This document shows positions 35,488 through 45,236 of a DNA stretch of 64,000 nucleotides, one piece after another. The stretch is from Butyrivibrio sp. AE3009. GTDB taxonomy: Bacteria > Bacillota > Clostridia > Lachnospirales > Lachnospiraceae. The notes beneath the pieces are model-generated. The model saw nothing but the letters and a program-made list of their open reading frames with translations, made no database searches and had not been told where the DNA came from. Position numbers and translations under genes: made by a program. Where the stretch lies: assembly GCF_000420845.1 (NCBI RefSeq), contig NZ_ATVS01000005.1, positions 111,420-175,419 of the forward strand, given 5' to 3'. Within the stretch, counting starts at the first letter, position 1, and the number at the start of each line of letters is the position of its first letter.

Positions 35488-36527
35488 TGGTAGATAAGAA
35501 TTTTGCTATGAGTTCTTTTCTGGCTCTGAGATATATTGAGAAAAAGGATGTTCACTTTTCTGAAAAATTGCAGTACAGACACCCTATATTATCGAATGAT
35601 GAACGTATTTATGTCAGGACAGCTGAAGAAATCGGCGAAGCAATTGATAAACAGCTAAATGAGGTTCGCAAAAAAAGCAAGAAGACAGGAATTCTTCTCT
35701 CAGGAGGCATGGACTCTGCTATTTTAGCATCCTACCTGTCTGGTTGTGATGCATATACATTCAGGTTTCTAGGGGGAGAGTTCCAAGAGGAAGAATTGGA
35801 AAGAGCTGAAATATTTGCGAAGGAATATGGCCTTACTCTTCATTATGTTGATATAAGCTGGAAAACGGTTGAAGATAACCTGCCTGCAATTATGATGTCA
35901 AAGGGCGGGCCGGTTCATTCCATCGAGCCGCAGATATGTCAGGGGGCAAAACAGGCGCTGCAGGACGGCGTTGACCTGATGATAATCGGAGATGGCAGTG
36001 ACTATGTGTTCGGAGGGATGGATCAGCTGCTTTCCAGAGATTGGACTTTTGAAGATTTTTACCACAGATATATTTATGTTGAACCTGAAGAAGTTTTGAA
36101 GAATCCGGAGAGTATCAGATATCTGTTCGAACAGTACAGGAAGGGTGATGATATAGACTTCTTGAGCTTTATGGATATTGTAGCTACTGAGGAAAGCTAT
36201 GGCTCATATTCAAATGCTTTCCTGACAGCAGAACTTGACTATTTTGATCCTTATGAAAAGTTGAAAATGGCAGAGCCATTAGATTTAAGCAGAATCAGAA
36301 GCGGGGAATCCAAATATCTTATTCGCGAACTGTTTAGGATGAGATATCCGAATATTCCGACTCCCAATAAATTGCCAATGCCAAGACCGGTGGATCAGTA
36401 TTTTGCAGATTGGGAAGGCCCACATAGAGCTGAATTTAGGGATGACATTGAGATTGACAAGTATAAAGGCAATCAAAAGTGGCTTATCTGGTGCCTGGAA
36501 CAGTTTTTAGACATGTTGGATGAATAG
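35487..36527 (+). CDS. Stand-alone asparagine-synthetase-type amidotransferase domain
   Basis: 346 residues. The PP-loop L-S-G-G-M-D-S-A (about 69-76) and G-D-G-S-D-Y-V-F-G-G near 165 are those of the ATP-dependent synthetase half of asparagine synthetase B. The glutaminase half with its N-terminal Cys2 is missing; the first 50 residues are short and unrelated. It could amidate a sugar acid with free ammonia or with an unlinked glutaminase. ATG 35487 (spacing 6 from GAGGA) overlaps the stop of the previous gene; an ATG at 35484 is also possible. It lies just before the Maf gene. Confidence 0.75.
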   Translation: MVDKNFAMSSFLALRYIEKKDVHFSEKLQYRHPILSNDERIYVRTAEEIGEAIDKQLNEVRKKSKKTGILLSGGMDSAILASYLSGCDAYTFRFLGGEFQEEELERAEIFAKEYGLTLHYVDISWKTVEDNLPAIMMSKGGPVHSIEPQICQGAKQALQDGVDLMIIGDGSDYVFGGMDQLLSRDWTFEDFYHRYIYVEPEEVLKNPESIRYLFEQYRKGDDIDFLSFMDIVATEESYGSYSNAFLTAELDYFDPYEKLKMAEPLDLSRIRSGESKYLIRELFRMRYPNIPTPNKLPMPRPVDQYFADWEGPHRAEFRDDIEIDKYKGNQKWLIWCLEQFLDMLDE

Positions 36528-36535
36528 GGATATTT

Positions 36536-38191
36536 ATGGATTATATTGAACTTAGAGCGAAAATGATAGATTTGGAGCATGAGTGCGCATATTGTGCTAT
36601 GTGCCTAAGGTTGGAACGATTGGTTTCTGCTTTTGACAGCGTCAAGAAAATTACAACCGGTATTACTGATATTTTGAGCGATTTGGCACAATGTGGAAAT
36701 GAATATAGTCCTGAAAGCTTTATGATAAAGATTTCCCCTATGCTCAATAGCGTTATTACTTATCAGAAGAGTAACAATTTCTCTCGGTTGGCTGATGTTC
36801 TGGAAGTGGAACTAAGTGCATTGATCAGTGACTGGATAATAGAAACTACTGAAGCTTATCAGATAGAACACATAGATTATTTTGATAAAAATATAGATGC
36901 GCTTTTTCAATGTGGACAAAAGGAAGTCGCACAGCTGTTAAGGGGAAGTACATTTCCTGATACAAATTTCATTAGTCCTATTGTTGCGGGGAGCGGAGAT
37001 ATAGTTTTTTCTTTTGAAAGTAAAGCAGAGCAGAAAATTATAGCTGGTTTGGTGAACCCTTATCGAGATGCATTACAGTATGCTTTCTATAATTGCGAGG
37101 TAGAAAAACTTGAATATTCCCTGACCGGATTCGAAATGATTTATGAAGCTATGGCGATAATAAGGATGAATTATGGTGTTCCGGTGACTATATGTGAATC
37201 GGATATTGTACATGCAAGGCAGGCTCTTACTTATCTGGACTTATCACGACTTATAGCATCCAATCGCTTGCTCTTTGTGGTCGGAGAAGTTAGAAGCGCC
37301 TTATCTGATGCGATAGTAAAGGGGACATTATTGACAAAAGCAGAGTCTATTTCAGCTTTTTCAAGTGATGTCAAGGAACTACTTACAAAGTATCGTTCAT
37401 TGATGCTCCCAATCAAAGAAAATAGCCAGTTGCTTGCTTTCAACTTTCATAAAAATATTGAGCTGGATGACCCTTGTGTAACAGAAATATCCAATCGGTT
37501 TAGGGATAAGGAAATCTATATGGTGGCTGGCGGACCATCACTTTCACCATGCATGCCGTTACTTGAAAAAAGGACAGAAAACAGCCTTATTTTGTGCGTG
37601 GGGACTTCTGCCGGAAAGCTCGCTAATCAGGGAATAGATCCTGATTTCATTGTTCTTATAGATGGACTTCCTGCAACAAAGAAGCAGTTAATGCATGATT
37701 TTGATTATAAAAAGACTGAATTTATTTACCTTGCGACAGCTTATTATGAGACAGTGAAGCTTTTTGGAGGAAAAAGATATATTGTGTATCAGAATGAATA
37801 CGAGCTTTCTGAAAATATGGCAACAGAGAAAAGCTTACCACTATTTAAAACCGGTGGTTCTGTTTCCACTCTGGCACTGGATCTGGCAGTAAAGCTCGGG
37901 GCAAAGAAAGTAACCTGCTTGGGCCTGGATCTTGCTTACACCTATAACCAATTACATGCATCCGGAATATCAGATAATAATGATGTCGAAGCTGAGCAGG
38001 GAAAGATTATCCTGAAAAGCACAAGCGGAGGCGAAGTAAGGACGGCAAGTACCCTCGCGTCTTACCATGACTGGATTGAGAAGTATATCGCAAGTACGGA
38101 TAATCTCCCGGAATTAGTGAATATTTCCGACGGCTCATATATAAAAGGCATGAAAAATATAACAGTAAGTGAAGCTCTTAAAATGATGTAA
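36536..38191 (+). CDS. Maf-type flagellin glycosyltransferase (DUF115)
   Basis: 551 residues. The central-to-C-terminal part (about 325-500) is the MAF_flag10/DUF115 domain: M-V-A-G-G-P-S-L, G-T-S-A-G, P-D-F-I-V-L-I-D-G, G-G-S-V-S-T-L-A, C-L-G-L-D-L-A-Y. Maf proteins transfer CMP-activated nonulosonic acids (pseudaminic, legionaminic or KDN-like) to Ser/Thr of flagellin in the cytoplasm. The 320-residue N-terminal part is helical. The next two genes make and activate such a sugar, so this is the best candidate for the flagellin O-transferase of the locus. Confidence 0.82.
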   Translation: MDYIELRAKMIDLEHECAYCAMCLRLERLVSAFDSVKKITTGITDILSDLAQCGNEYSPESFMIKISPMLNSVITYQKSNNFSRLADVLEVELSALISDWIIETTEAYQIEHIDYFDKNIDALFQCGQKEVAQLLRGSTFPDTNFISPIVAGSGDIVFSFESKAEQKIIAGLVNPYRDALQYAFYNCEVEKLEYSLTGFEMIYEAMAIIRMNYGVPVTICESDIVHARQALTYLDLSRLIASNRLLFVVGEVRSALSDAIVKGTLLTKAESISAFSSDVKELLTKYRSLMLPIKENSQLLAFNFHKNIELDDPCVTEISNRFRDKEIYMVAGGPSLSPCMPLLEKRTENSLILCVGTSAGKLANQGIDPDFIVLIDGLPATKKQLMHDFDYKKTEFIYLATAYYETVKLFGGKRYIVYQNEYELSENMATEKSLPLFKTGGSVSTLALDLAVKLGAKKVTCLGLDLAYTYNQLHASGISDNNDVEAEQGKIILKSTSGGEVRTASTLASYHDWIEKYIASTDNLPELVNISDGSYIKGMKNITVSEALKMM

Positions 38192-38211
38192 AAGTACAGA
38201 GGCTTAGGCTT

Positions 38212-39096
38212 ATGGAAAAACAGATCAATTTAGGCGGAAGACTTGTAGGCGATGGCTGTGATCCTTACTTCATCGCCGAGATAGGAATCAATCATAACGG
38301 AGATCTTGCTGTGGCAAAAAAGCTAATCGATGCTTCTTTTGCCATTGGATGGGATTGCGTCAAATTCCAGAAGAGGACCCCGGACATAGCTGTTCCGGAG
38401 AGTCAGAAGAACGTCATGCGCACCACACCTTGGGGCGAAATGACCTATCTGGAATACAAAAAGCGCATCGAGTTCGGCAAAGAGGAATACGACTACATAG
38501 ATAAATACTGCAGAGAAAAGCCCCTGGCCTGGACCGCTTCACCCTGGGATATTCCGAGCCTTGAGTTCTTGTTGAACTATGATATCCCCTTTATCAAGCT
38601 GGCATCCGCCACCAACGGAAGCACAGAACTGATAAAAAAGGCCTGCGCATCAGGAAAGCCTATTATCATGTCCACAGGCATGTCCACTCAGGAGGAGTTG
38701 GACAAAGCTGTTGACCTTCTCGACAGGTTCAGCAATGGAAACTTCGCTCTTTTGCATACCAACTCTGTATATCCGGCGCCCATAGATGAGCTGAATCTTA
38801 AATATATCCAGACTCTGAAAAAGAGATACGGATGCGTGGTGGGATACAGCGGCCACGAGCAGAACCTGGAACCCACTGTTGCAGCGGTTACTTTGGGAGC
38901 TGACATTGTTGAGAGGCATGTCACTTTATCCCATGACATGTGGGGCACAGATCAGAAGGCAAGTCTGGAGATCAACGCCATGTATCTTTTGTATCGCCGT
39001 TGCCGTGACATCAAGCTTATGCTTGGGGATGGCGAAAAGAAGCTTGAAGAGGATGAACTGCAGGTTAGAAAAAAACTACGAGTTGAGGAAAAATAA
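38212..39096 (+). CDS. NeuB-family nonulosonic acid synthase lacking the SAF domain
   Basis: 294 residues. NeuB enzymes condense phosphoenolpyruvate with a six-carbon sugar to a nine-carbon acid. Present: I-A-E-I-G-I-N-H-N-G-D near 23-33, V-K-F-Q-K-R near 54, K-L-A-S, S-T-G-M-S, and G-Y-S-G-H-E and E-R-H-V-T-L metal and catalytic parts. The usual C-terminal antifreeze-like SAF domain is absent; typical NeuB is about 340-350 residues. Overlaps the next gene by one base (TAATG). With no NeuC, PseB/C or LegB in the window, its sugar substrate must come from elsewhere, perhaps mannose-6-phosphate. Confidence 0.88.
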   Translation: MEKQINLGGRLVGDGCDPYFIAEIGINHNGDLAVAKKLIDASFAIGWDCVKFQKRTPDIAVPESQKNVMRTTPWGEMTYLEYKKRIEFGKEEYDYIDKYCREKPLAWTASPWDIPSLEFLLNYDIPFIKLASATNGSTELIKKACASGKPIIMSTGMSTQEELDKAVDLLDRFSNGNFALLHTNSVYPAPIDELNLKYIQTLKKRYGCVVGYSGHEQNLEPTVAAVTLGADIVERHVTLSHDMWGTDQKASLEINAMYLLYRRCRDIKLMLGDGEKKLEEDELQVRKKLRVEEK

Positions 39097-40280
39097 TGGA
39101 AACAGTTGCATTTATCCCTGTACGAGGCGGGAGCAAATCAATACCTCTGAAAAATATAAAAGAAATCTGCGGACAGCCTCTGGTTTACTGGACGGTTGCT
39201 GCGGCCTGCGGGGCGAAATGTATTGATAAAGTCTACATAGCTACTGACAGCGCAGAGATCCGAGCTGCCGTTGAACAGTTTTCCCGGAAAGGAATTGAGA
39301 ATGGAAATCAGAATTTCAGCAAAGCGGTGGTAATCGACAGAAGCCCGGAAAATGCCTCTGATACAGCATCTACAGAATCAGTCATGCTTGAATTTGCGGA
39401 AAAATATGATTTTGAGAACATAGTACTGGTGCAGGCCACATCTCCCATGCTGGAGAGCAGCGATATTGACGGTGGCTTCGAGCTTTTTAAAAAGCCTGAT
39501 ACAGACAGCGTTCTTTCCGTAGTTCGTCAAAAGAGATTTTTGTGGGATGCGGATGAAAAGGGCTATGCAACTGCATCAAACTATGATTTTAAGAATAGAC
39601 CAAGGCGCCAGGAATTTGACGGATATCTGATGGAAAACGGCGCATTTTATATCACCTCAAAAGAGAGCCTGATGGCTTCGAAAAACAGGCTTTCAGGAAA
39701 GATTCGTGCCTATGAAATGAGCGAGGACTCTGCTCTTGAGATAGATGAGCCAAACGATTTTATTATTATAGAAGCTCTTTTGCGAAAAAGAGAAAAGCAG
39801 AAAAATGCAGGCACAATGCCGGAAATAAAGATGGTGATCACCGACTGCGACGGATGCCTTACCGACGGCGGAATGTACTATTCAGAGAATGGGGATGAGC
39901 TGAAGAAATTCAATACCAAGGATGGTATGGCGCTGTCAAGAATCCATGATAAAGGAATAATCACCGGAATAATCACCGGAGAGAACAGGGAGCTCAACAA
40001 ACGCCGTGCGGACAAGCTTCACATGGACTTTATCAAGATGGGAATAAAGGACAAACTGACCAGCTTGCAGGCTGTTTGCGATAAGTTCGGTGTTGAGCTG
40101 CAGAACGTTTTGTATATCGGTGATGACATCAATGACATCGAGGCAATGAAGGCAGCAGGCATCTGCGCCTGCCCACAAAATGCGATGCCGCAGGTTGTTG
40201 CGGTCGCCGATTATATTTCTAGTGTAAGAGGCGGAGACGGAGCTGTAAGGGATATTATTGAGCACCTGATTGGGATCTGA
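39096..40280 (+). CDS. Acylneuraminate cytidylyltransferase fused to KdsC-like phosphatase
   Basis: 394 residues. Residues 1-230: NeuA-type CMP-sugar synthetase (F-I-P-V-R-G-G-S-K near 6-14, A-T-D-S, Q-A-T-S-P, and the R-P-R-R-Q basic stretch). Residues about 240-394: HAD phosphatase of the KdsC type (T-D-C-D-G-C-L-T-D-G near 247-256, G-I-I-T-G-E-N, G-D-D-I-N-D near 346). The same fusion order occurs in animal CMAS. A fused phosphatase suggests that the NeuB product is first a 9-phosphate, as in the KDN or sialic acid phosphate routes (inference). Confidence 0.88.
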   Translation: METVAFIPVRGGSKSIPLKNIKEICGQPLVYWTVAAACGAKCIDKVYIATDSAEIRAAVEQFSRKGIENGNQNFSKAVVIDRSPENASDTASTESVMLEFAEKYDFENIVLVQATSPMLESSDIDGGFELFKKPDTDSVLSVVRQKRFLWDADEKGYATASNYDFKNRPRRQEFDGYLMENGAFYITSKESLMASKNRLSGKIRAYEMSEDSALEIDEPNDFIIIEALLRKREKQKNAGTMPEIKMVITDCDGCLTDGGMYYSENGDELKKFNTKDGMALSRIHDKGIITGIITGENRELNKRRADKLHMDFIKMGIKDKLTSLQAVCDKFGVELQNVLYIGDDINDIEAMKAAGICACPQNAMPQVVAVADYISSVRGGDGAVRDIIEHLIGI

Positions 40281-40284
40281 AAAT

Positions 40285-41439
40285 ATGAATATTCTTCTTT
40301 ATGATTTCCTAAATTCATACATCCAACATGATCTTATTTACTTCCTCCAGAAGATGGGACACAAGTGCAATAACGTGAACTATCATAAGGAAGTTGATAA
40401 GTATAATGATGATGCTTTTTTTGAGAGAATGGAAAAGGATCTTAAGGAAGGCTCTTATGATCTGGTCCTTACCACCAATTTCTGGCCAATAGTTGCAAAG
40501 GTATGTAAGAAGCATGATCTTAAGTATATTTCATGGTTTTTTGACAGTCCGCCCAATCTTCCAACTGCGGAATGTATGGAGTTTTCCTGTAATACGATTT
40601 TCTTTTTTGCCAGAGCTGACTATGAGACCTATAAGAAAATGGGGCTGGATAACGTTCACTATCTGCCTCTTGCGGTAAACACTGAGAGACTCCGCAGTGT
40701 TAAGACAGATTATGCCAAGTACGGCGCAGAGATTTCCTTTGTGGGAAAGCTCTATGAGTCCATGCTTCCGGCATTCATGAGCCATATGACCGAGTATCAG
40801 CGGGGATACCTTGACGGAGTGGTGAAGGTGCAGCTGCAGCTATATGGCGGATACATCGTAGATGATGTGGTGACGGAAGAGTTCGCTCAGAGTGTCAGAG
40901 ACAGATATCTGAGCCTGTCCGAAACGGCTGTGCAGCTGACCAAAAAAGAAATCAGCTGGGCCGTGGCTTCTTACGTGACACATCTCGAGAGAATGACACT
41001 TCTTAGTATTTTGTCAAAAAAGCATCAGCTCAAACTTTATACTTTTGAGCTTACGGAAGATGAGAAGAGAATGCTTCCTGACGTAGATTTCTGCGGCTCA
41101 GTAAATTACCTTACAGAAATGCCACAGGTTTTTGTAGCAAGCAAGATCAATCTTTGCCCTGTTCTGAAGGCCAACAGATCCGGAATTCCGTTGAGAGCAA
41201 TGGATATCATGGGCTGTGGGGGATTCCTTTTGTCAAGCTACCAGTCTGAGCTTTACGAGTATTTCATAGATGGCGAGGAATGCGTGATGTATACCTCGTT
41301 GGAGGATGCTGTGGAGAAGGCGGAGTTCTATCTCTGGAACGAGGATATAAGAGCTCGTATTGCCTGCGCAGGCTATGAAAAGATACTCACTGATTTTAGG
41401 TATGAGGACAGAATAGAGGAATTACTTAAAGGTTGCTAG
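40285..41439 (+). CDS. CgeB-like glycosyltransferase
   Basis: 384 residues. N half: N-I-L-L-Y-D-F, L-V-L-T-T-N-F-W-P-I-V, Y-I-S-W-F-F-D-S-P. C half: I-N-L-C-P-V-L-K-A-N-R-S-G-I-P-L-R-A-M-D, G-G-F-L-L-S-S-Y-Q; the usual N-I-T-L-R-S is replaced by C-P-V-L-K-A, a divergent site. ATG 40285 lies 4 bases after the stop of the CMP-sugar gene. Its end overlaps the convergent pyruvyl transferase gene by 18 bases. It closes the + strand operon started at 28641. Confidence 0.8.
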   Translation: MNILLYDFLNSYIQHDLIYFLQKMGHKCNNVNYHKEVDKYNDDAFFERMEKDLKEGSYDLVLTTNFWPIVAKVCKKHDLKYISWFFDSPPNLPTAECMEFSCNTIFFFARADYETYKKMGLDNVHYLPLAVNTERLRSVKTDYAKYGAEISFVGKLYESMLPAFMSHMTEYQRGYLDGVVKVQLQLYGGYIVDDVVTEEFAQSVRDRYLSLSETAVQLTKKEISWAVASYVTHLERMTLLSILSKKHQLKLYTFELTEDEKRMLPDVDFCGSVNYLTEMPQVFVASKINLCPVLKANRSGIPLRAMDIMGCGGFLLSSYQSELYEYFIDGEECVMYTSLEDAVEKAEFYLWNEDIRARIACAGYEKILTDFRYEDRIEELLKGC

Positions 41440-42780
41440 GGTGTTTTGAAATATCTGCCATAGTTCATCTTGTGATTTTGATATATCTTTTTTGATCTCT
41501 TCTGAGTGAGTCAGCATATTATCGGCTTTTTCTGAAAGAAGGGAATCAAATCTTTCTTCATTTACATCAATTCCCCATTCCGGATGGTATACATCATCAA
41601 GGAACCATTGAATCTTATCATGACTGATAATGCTCAGAGTGGGGGTTCCGCAGCCAAAGGCAACCATCTGTGAGTGGCCGCGCATGCCTATTACCAGCCT
41701 GGGAAGGCTGTATGCTTCAATCATTTCATTTTCGTTTCCGGATTCATATAGTTTTACTATTCCATAAGGAACTCCGTAATTATCCATATAAGAGCACATT
41801 TCAAAATCCGGTTCGCAGTGAAGATAGCACAGGATATCATAATCTGACGAAAGTGTCTTGGCAGTTTTTGCGATAGAACTTAGGATATAGTCTTTTCGAT
41901 TACCAAAACGAAGGATTTCCCTGTCAAAGGCACAGTTTATAGCAATAATAGGTCTGTCCGGCTCTTCGAACTTTATATCAAATAGCTTGGATATTACGGT
42001 AGTTGCGCAAGGGAAGTACTGTACTTTATCTTTAAGGTGATCAGGAAGAAAGGCCTTAACTGCGTTAACGGAACCGTGGTTGCGTAATCCGAAGAAGGTG
42101 CTTTTTTCAACTAAAGCTGTGATATTTTCATAGAAATAGGGCTCAAAATCTTCCTGATTTCTGAACCTATTATATCCTACTCCCAGTATATATATAGGAA
42201 CCTGTATTTGATGAATCATTTCTTTTGGAATAGGCCATTGCCAGCCTGATATTTCGTTTTGATTTGTGTCCTTTAGAAAAAGGCCTCCTCCACCGATAAC
42301 AAGAGCTTTGCTTTTGTTTATTGAATCGATTATTCCCTGATTTATTTCTTTTTGAACATTAAGTCTGATCCAACTTTTCTTTCCGGAGTTTTTTTCAATG
42401 AGTTGTCTTAAACTTTTTACTAATAAATAATCTCCCGCATTTGCATATGTTTCCGTGGAAACATGGACAATAGCATTATCGATAGTTGCTCCCAGTTTGA
42501 AAATCGCATCATCAAGATTTCTGCTTTCCATTGAGATTGTATTAACAATGGAAGCCAGCTTATCACACGCTTTTGACATGGCAAGAATATGAGACACCAT
42601 GCTGTTTAATGATTCTATAGAAGACTGATCTCCGGCATTTATGGAGGATGTCATAGTCTCTTCAACAACCGCTATGAGGTCTCTTATTTGTGAGTATTCA
42701 GTGCTTAGTATAGATTTTATGGTTTTTGCATTGGCTTTTTTATTGGCTGAATACAATTTTTGATATTGCTCGTAGTTCAT
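41422..42780 (-). CDS. Polysaccharide pyruvyl transferase family protein
   Basis: 452 residues. After a helical N-terminal region of about 95 residues comes the PF04230 fold: N-A-G-D-Y-L-L near 115, A-L-V-I-G-G-G-G-L-F near 160, Y-I-L-G-V-G-Y near 195, G-L-R-N-H-G-S, and M-R-G-H-S-Q-M-V-A-F-G-C-G-T-P near 365. The family ketalises sugars with pyruvate, and related forms act in cell-wall polymer and flagellar glycan loci. GGAAGG precedes the ATG. It follows a PF04765-type gene on the same strand. Confidence 0.82.
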   Translation of the reverse strand: MNYEQYQKLYSANKKANAKTIKSILSTEYSQIRDLIAVVEETMTSSINAGDQSSIESLNSMVSHILAMSKACDKLASIVNTISMESRNLDDAIFKLGATIDNAIVHVSTETYANAGDYLLVKSLRQLIEKNSGKKSWIRLNVQKEINQGIIDSINKSKALVIGGGGLFLKDTNQNEISGWQWPIPKEMIHQIQVPIYILGVGYNRFRNQEDFEPYFYENITALVEKSTFFGLRNHGSVNAVKAFLPDHLKDKVQYFPCATTVISKLFDIKFEEPDRPIIAINCAFDREILRFGNRKDYILSSIAKTAKTLSSDYDILCYLHCEPDFEMCSYMDNYGVPYGIVKLYESGNENEMIEAYSLPRLVIGMRGHSQMVAFGCGTPTLSIISHDKIQWFLDDVYHPEWGIDVNEERFDSLLSEKADNMLTHSEEIKKDISKSQDELWQIFQNTLATFK

Positions 42781-42811
42781 AAGCGATGCCTTCCTTCACT
42801 CTTGAGATTAC

Positions 42812-43894
42812 TCAATGGTTACTATATGCAATGGTCCAAGGATTTGAATGTGATTGGAGATCAGTTATATCGAACTCATAATTATTTTTCCAACACACAT
42901 AGCAAAAACTCATTTGGTCTCTATGGTGTTTGTAGGAAGTCAGTTCTGTCCACCAGTCATCCATGACTTTCTTGAGGAGAGGATCTTTATGACTTCTTAC
43001 AAGAACCGCAGTTTCAATAAGAATGTCATCAACAAATCCCTCTTTTCTGTACTTCTGTATTTGTTCTTCGAGAGCCTCTTTCGAAGCTTTCCCCAATGAA
43101 GCTACCGCAGCGGCATCTTCATCTATATTATTATAGCAGTGATGAGGCATGCAGATCATGCTACTATCTCTTTTGTATTGATGGATAAAATCAGTGATTT
43201 TTTCTTCTCGTAATTGTAAAACCCCGTCTAAGTAAAATGAAAAGTCATAATCCGGGAATAGGTCAAAGGGATGTATTTTTGCCCAACGAGCCAGAAGCGG
43301 AGCGCTTAGGTGCTGAGGATTATCAAGCACTCTGATTTGCCATTTACCATGATAATCAGTAGGAGCTTTATCAGTAAGCAATACATAATCGAAACAATCC
43401 TCTGTAATAAGGGGATCAAGGATATTGTCATAGCCTCCAGTTATGACTGTATATACAACACCTTTTCCGGTGAACAAGTCAGATTCTATTGCATATCTGT
43501 TGTGGTAAACATTGCGAACATGAACAAGATGTTCAAATGAAGTCGACACTTTGTCTATATAATTATTTAATTCCAGAAGTCTTTTCTGAAATTGTGAATT
43601 CAATTTTGACAGAGAGGATAGCTCAGAGCTGCATGCATCATATGAAGTACAGCACTTTGTGAAAAGAAAGTTGCTGATGTCCATGCAAAAAGAATAAATA
43701 TCAAAAGAATCAGAGGATAATAACTTTCTGTATTCTTTGATTGTTTCTTGAGAAGAAGGGTCATTAAATATAGTAGATAAAGTATCCAGTACGTTAGATA
43801 CGCTGCATTTCATACTTTCTTCATCCATTACAGAAGCATTCTGTTGGAGATAGGTGAGAATAGAATGGATTTGTAGCATAAGCTGTGTGTTCAT
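42812..43894 (-). CDS. PF04765 (TOD1/MUCI70-like, DUF616) glycosyltransferase
   Basis: 360 residues, third member of this family in the window. Helical N part (to about 138), then V-V-Y-T-V-I-T-G-G-Y-D near 145, L-L-T-D, D-F-S-F-Y-L-D-G-V with the acidic site, M-P-H-H-C-Y in place of A-P-H-P-L-R, and H-R-D-Q-M-S-F-C-Y-V-C-W-K at the end. AGGAGT lies before the ATG on this strand. It forms a two-gene unit with the pyruvyl transferase (31 bases apart). Confidence 0.75.
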   Translation of the reverse strand: MNTQLMLQIHSILTYLQQNASVMDEESMKCSVSNVLDTLSTIFNDPSSQETIKEYRKLLSSDSFDIYSFCMDISNFLFTKCCTSYDACSSELSSLSKLNSQFQKRLLELNNYIDKVSTSFEHLVHVRNVYHNRYAIESDLFTGKGVVYTVITGGYDNILDPLITEDCFDYVLLTDKAPTDYHGKWQIRVLDNPQHLSAPLLARWAKIHPFDLFPDYDFSFYLDGVLQLREEKITDFIHQYKRDSSMICMPHHCYNNIDEDAAAVASLGKASKEALEEQIQKYRKEGFVDDILIETAVLVRSHKDPLLKKVMDDWWTELTSYKHHRDQMSFCYVCWKNNYEFDITDLQSHSNPWTIAYSNH

Positions 43895-44014
43895 AATTAC
43901 TCCTGATATCTCGATTGAGTGGGTTCATGTTATAATTATTATAATTGTTAATGCGTCAAGATATCAACTGATTAAAGAATATGAACTTGTGGATTTATAA
44001 CAAAGGGAAACTTT

Positions 44015-45211
44015 ATGCTTCACAACAACCGTGCACTAATTCTCCGACGTGGAAACATCAATTATGATTCACTGACTTCCTTCTCGGCGCTTTTATCTAA
44101 AGCGCTTGGTTCTTGTGGGATAGAAGTGGATTATTGGGATTTGGACAGAAGTAATGAGGAGCTGGATAAAAGGCTTAGCGATGTGAGATATGATTTTGCC
44201 CTGACCTTCAATTCCATTGGTCAGCATAACTATAAGGTGAATGGGGAGAATATCTGGAACAAGCATCGGATTCCCTTCTTTAACTACATTGTGGATCACC
44301 CGCAAATGCATTCCATTTATCTTTTTTCGGAGTGCAGTAACTACTATTGCTTGTGCCTTGACAGAGATCATGTGGATTATGCAAAGCGATTTTATAAGGA
44401 TGTAAAGGATGCTTTTTTCCTGCCTCTTGGAGGAAGCGATTCTGATGAGGAAAAGGTTGATGACAGCTTTGAGGACTTTGAGCATCGTGAGTTTGACGTA
44501 GTTTTTACCGGGAGTTATGTGGATAGGGATGAGCTGGATGGAAAGATCCTGGCCCTTCCGGAAGCTGTAAGAAATATCGAGTTGGCATATCTTGACCATA
44601 TGCTGGATAACAGGACACTGAGTCTGGAAGAAGGCTTGACGACGATTCTTCCGGATTTCGGAATTGATCCTTCTGATGAAAAAGCATATTTTGGATTCGC
44701 CAATGCTCTTTTCTCTATAACAAATAATTATCTTCGTTCATATACAAGAGAAGAAGCAGTGAGATTCCTGGCTCAGTCAAAGGGGACTATCCATCTGTTC
44801 GGAACCGGTTGGGATACCCTGGATGACTTGGGAAATGTGGTTTTGCATGGTTCATGTACATACCTGGAAACGGCTGCTATTTATAAAAGAAGCAAAATAG
44901 TTTTTAATGTAATGCCATATTTCAAGAACGGTGCCCATGATAGAATTCCGACATCAATGCTTGCCGGTGCTGCGGCGCTTACAGATGATAGCAAGTACTA
45001 CCGGGATGTTTGCGAAAAGGCCGGGCATGAGATTATGAGATTCTGGAACCTTTCTACACCGGAGGCTTTGCCAAATATTGTTGATGATATGTTATCTGAT
45101 ACGGCTAAGCTGTATGAGCTTGCGCATAATGGGCTTCATTATGCGCGAGAGAATATGACTTGGAATAAGACGGCAGAGAAGTTGTTAGAGATAATAGATA
45201 AAGCTATATGA
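44015..45211 (+). CDS. CgeB/Glyco_trans_1_2-like glycosyltransferase
   Basis: 398 residues, the most divergent of the CgeB-type proteins here. N half: F-A-L-T-F-N-S-I-G, F-F-N-Y-I-V-D-H-P. C half: S-K-G-T-I-H-L-F-G-T-G-W, H-G-S-C-T-Y, K-I-V-F-N-V-M-P-Y-F-K-N-G-A-H-D-R-I-P-T-S-M-L-A-G, typical of the Glyco_trans_1_2 domain. GGGAAA lies upstream of the ATG. It is followed by the licD-like gene 25 bases later, so both may act on the same glycan. Confidence 0.78.
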   Translation: MLHNNRALILRRGNINYDSLTSFSALLSKALGSCGIEVDYWDLDRSNEELDKRLSDVRYDFALTFNSIGQHNYKVNGENIWNKHRIPFFNYIVDHPQMHSIYLFSECSNYYCLCLDRDHVDYAKRFYKDVKDAFFLPLGGSDSDEEKVDDSFEDFEHREFDVVFTGSYVDRDELDGKILALPEAVRNIELAYLDHMLDNRTLSLEEGLTTILPDFGIDPSDEKAYFGFANALFSITNNYLRSYTREEAVRFLAQSKGTIHLFGTGWDTLDDLGNVVLHGSCTYLETAAIYKRSKIVFNVMPYFKNGAHDRIPTSMLAGAAALTDDSKYYRDVCEKAGHEIMRFWNLSTPEALPNIVDDMLSDTAKLYELAHNGLHYARENMTWNKTAEKLLEIIDKAI

Positions 45212-45236
45212 TGTTGTTATCACCGAGGAAATAACA

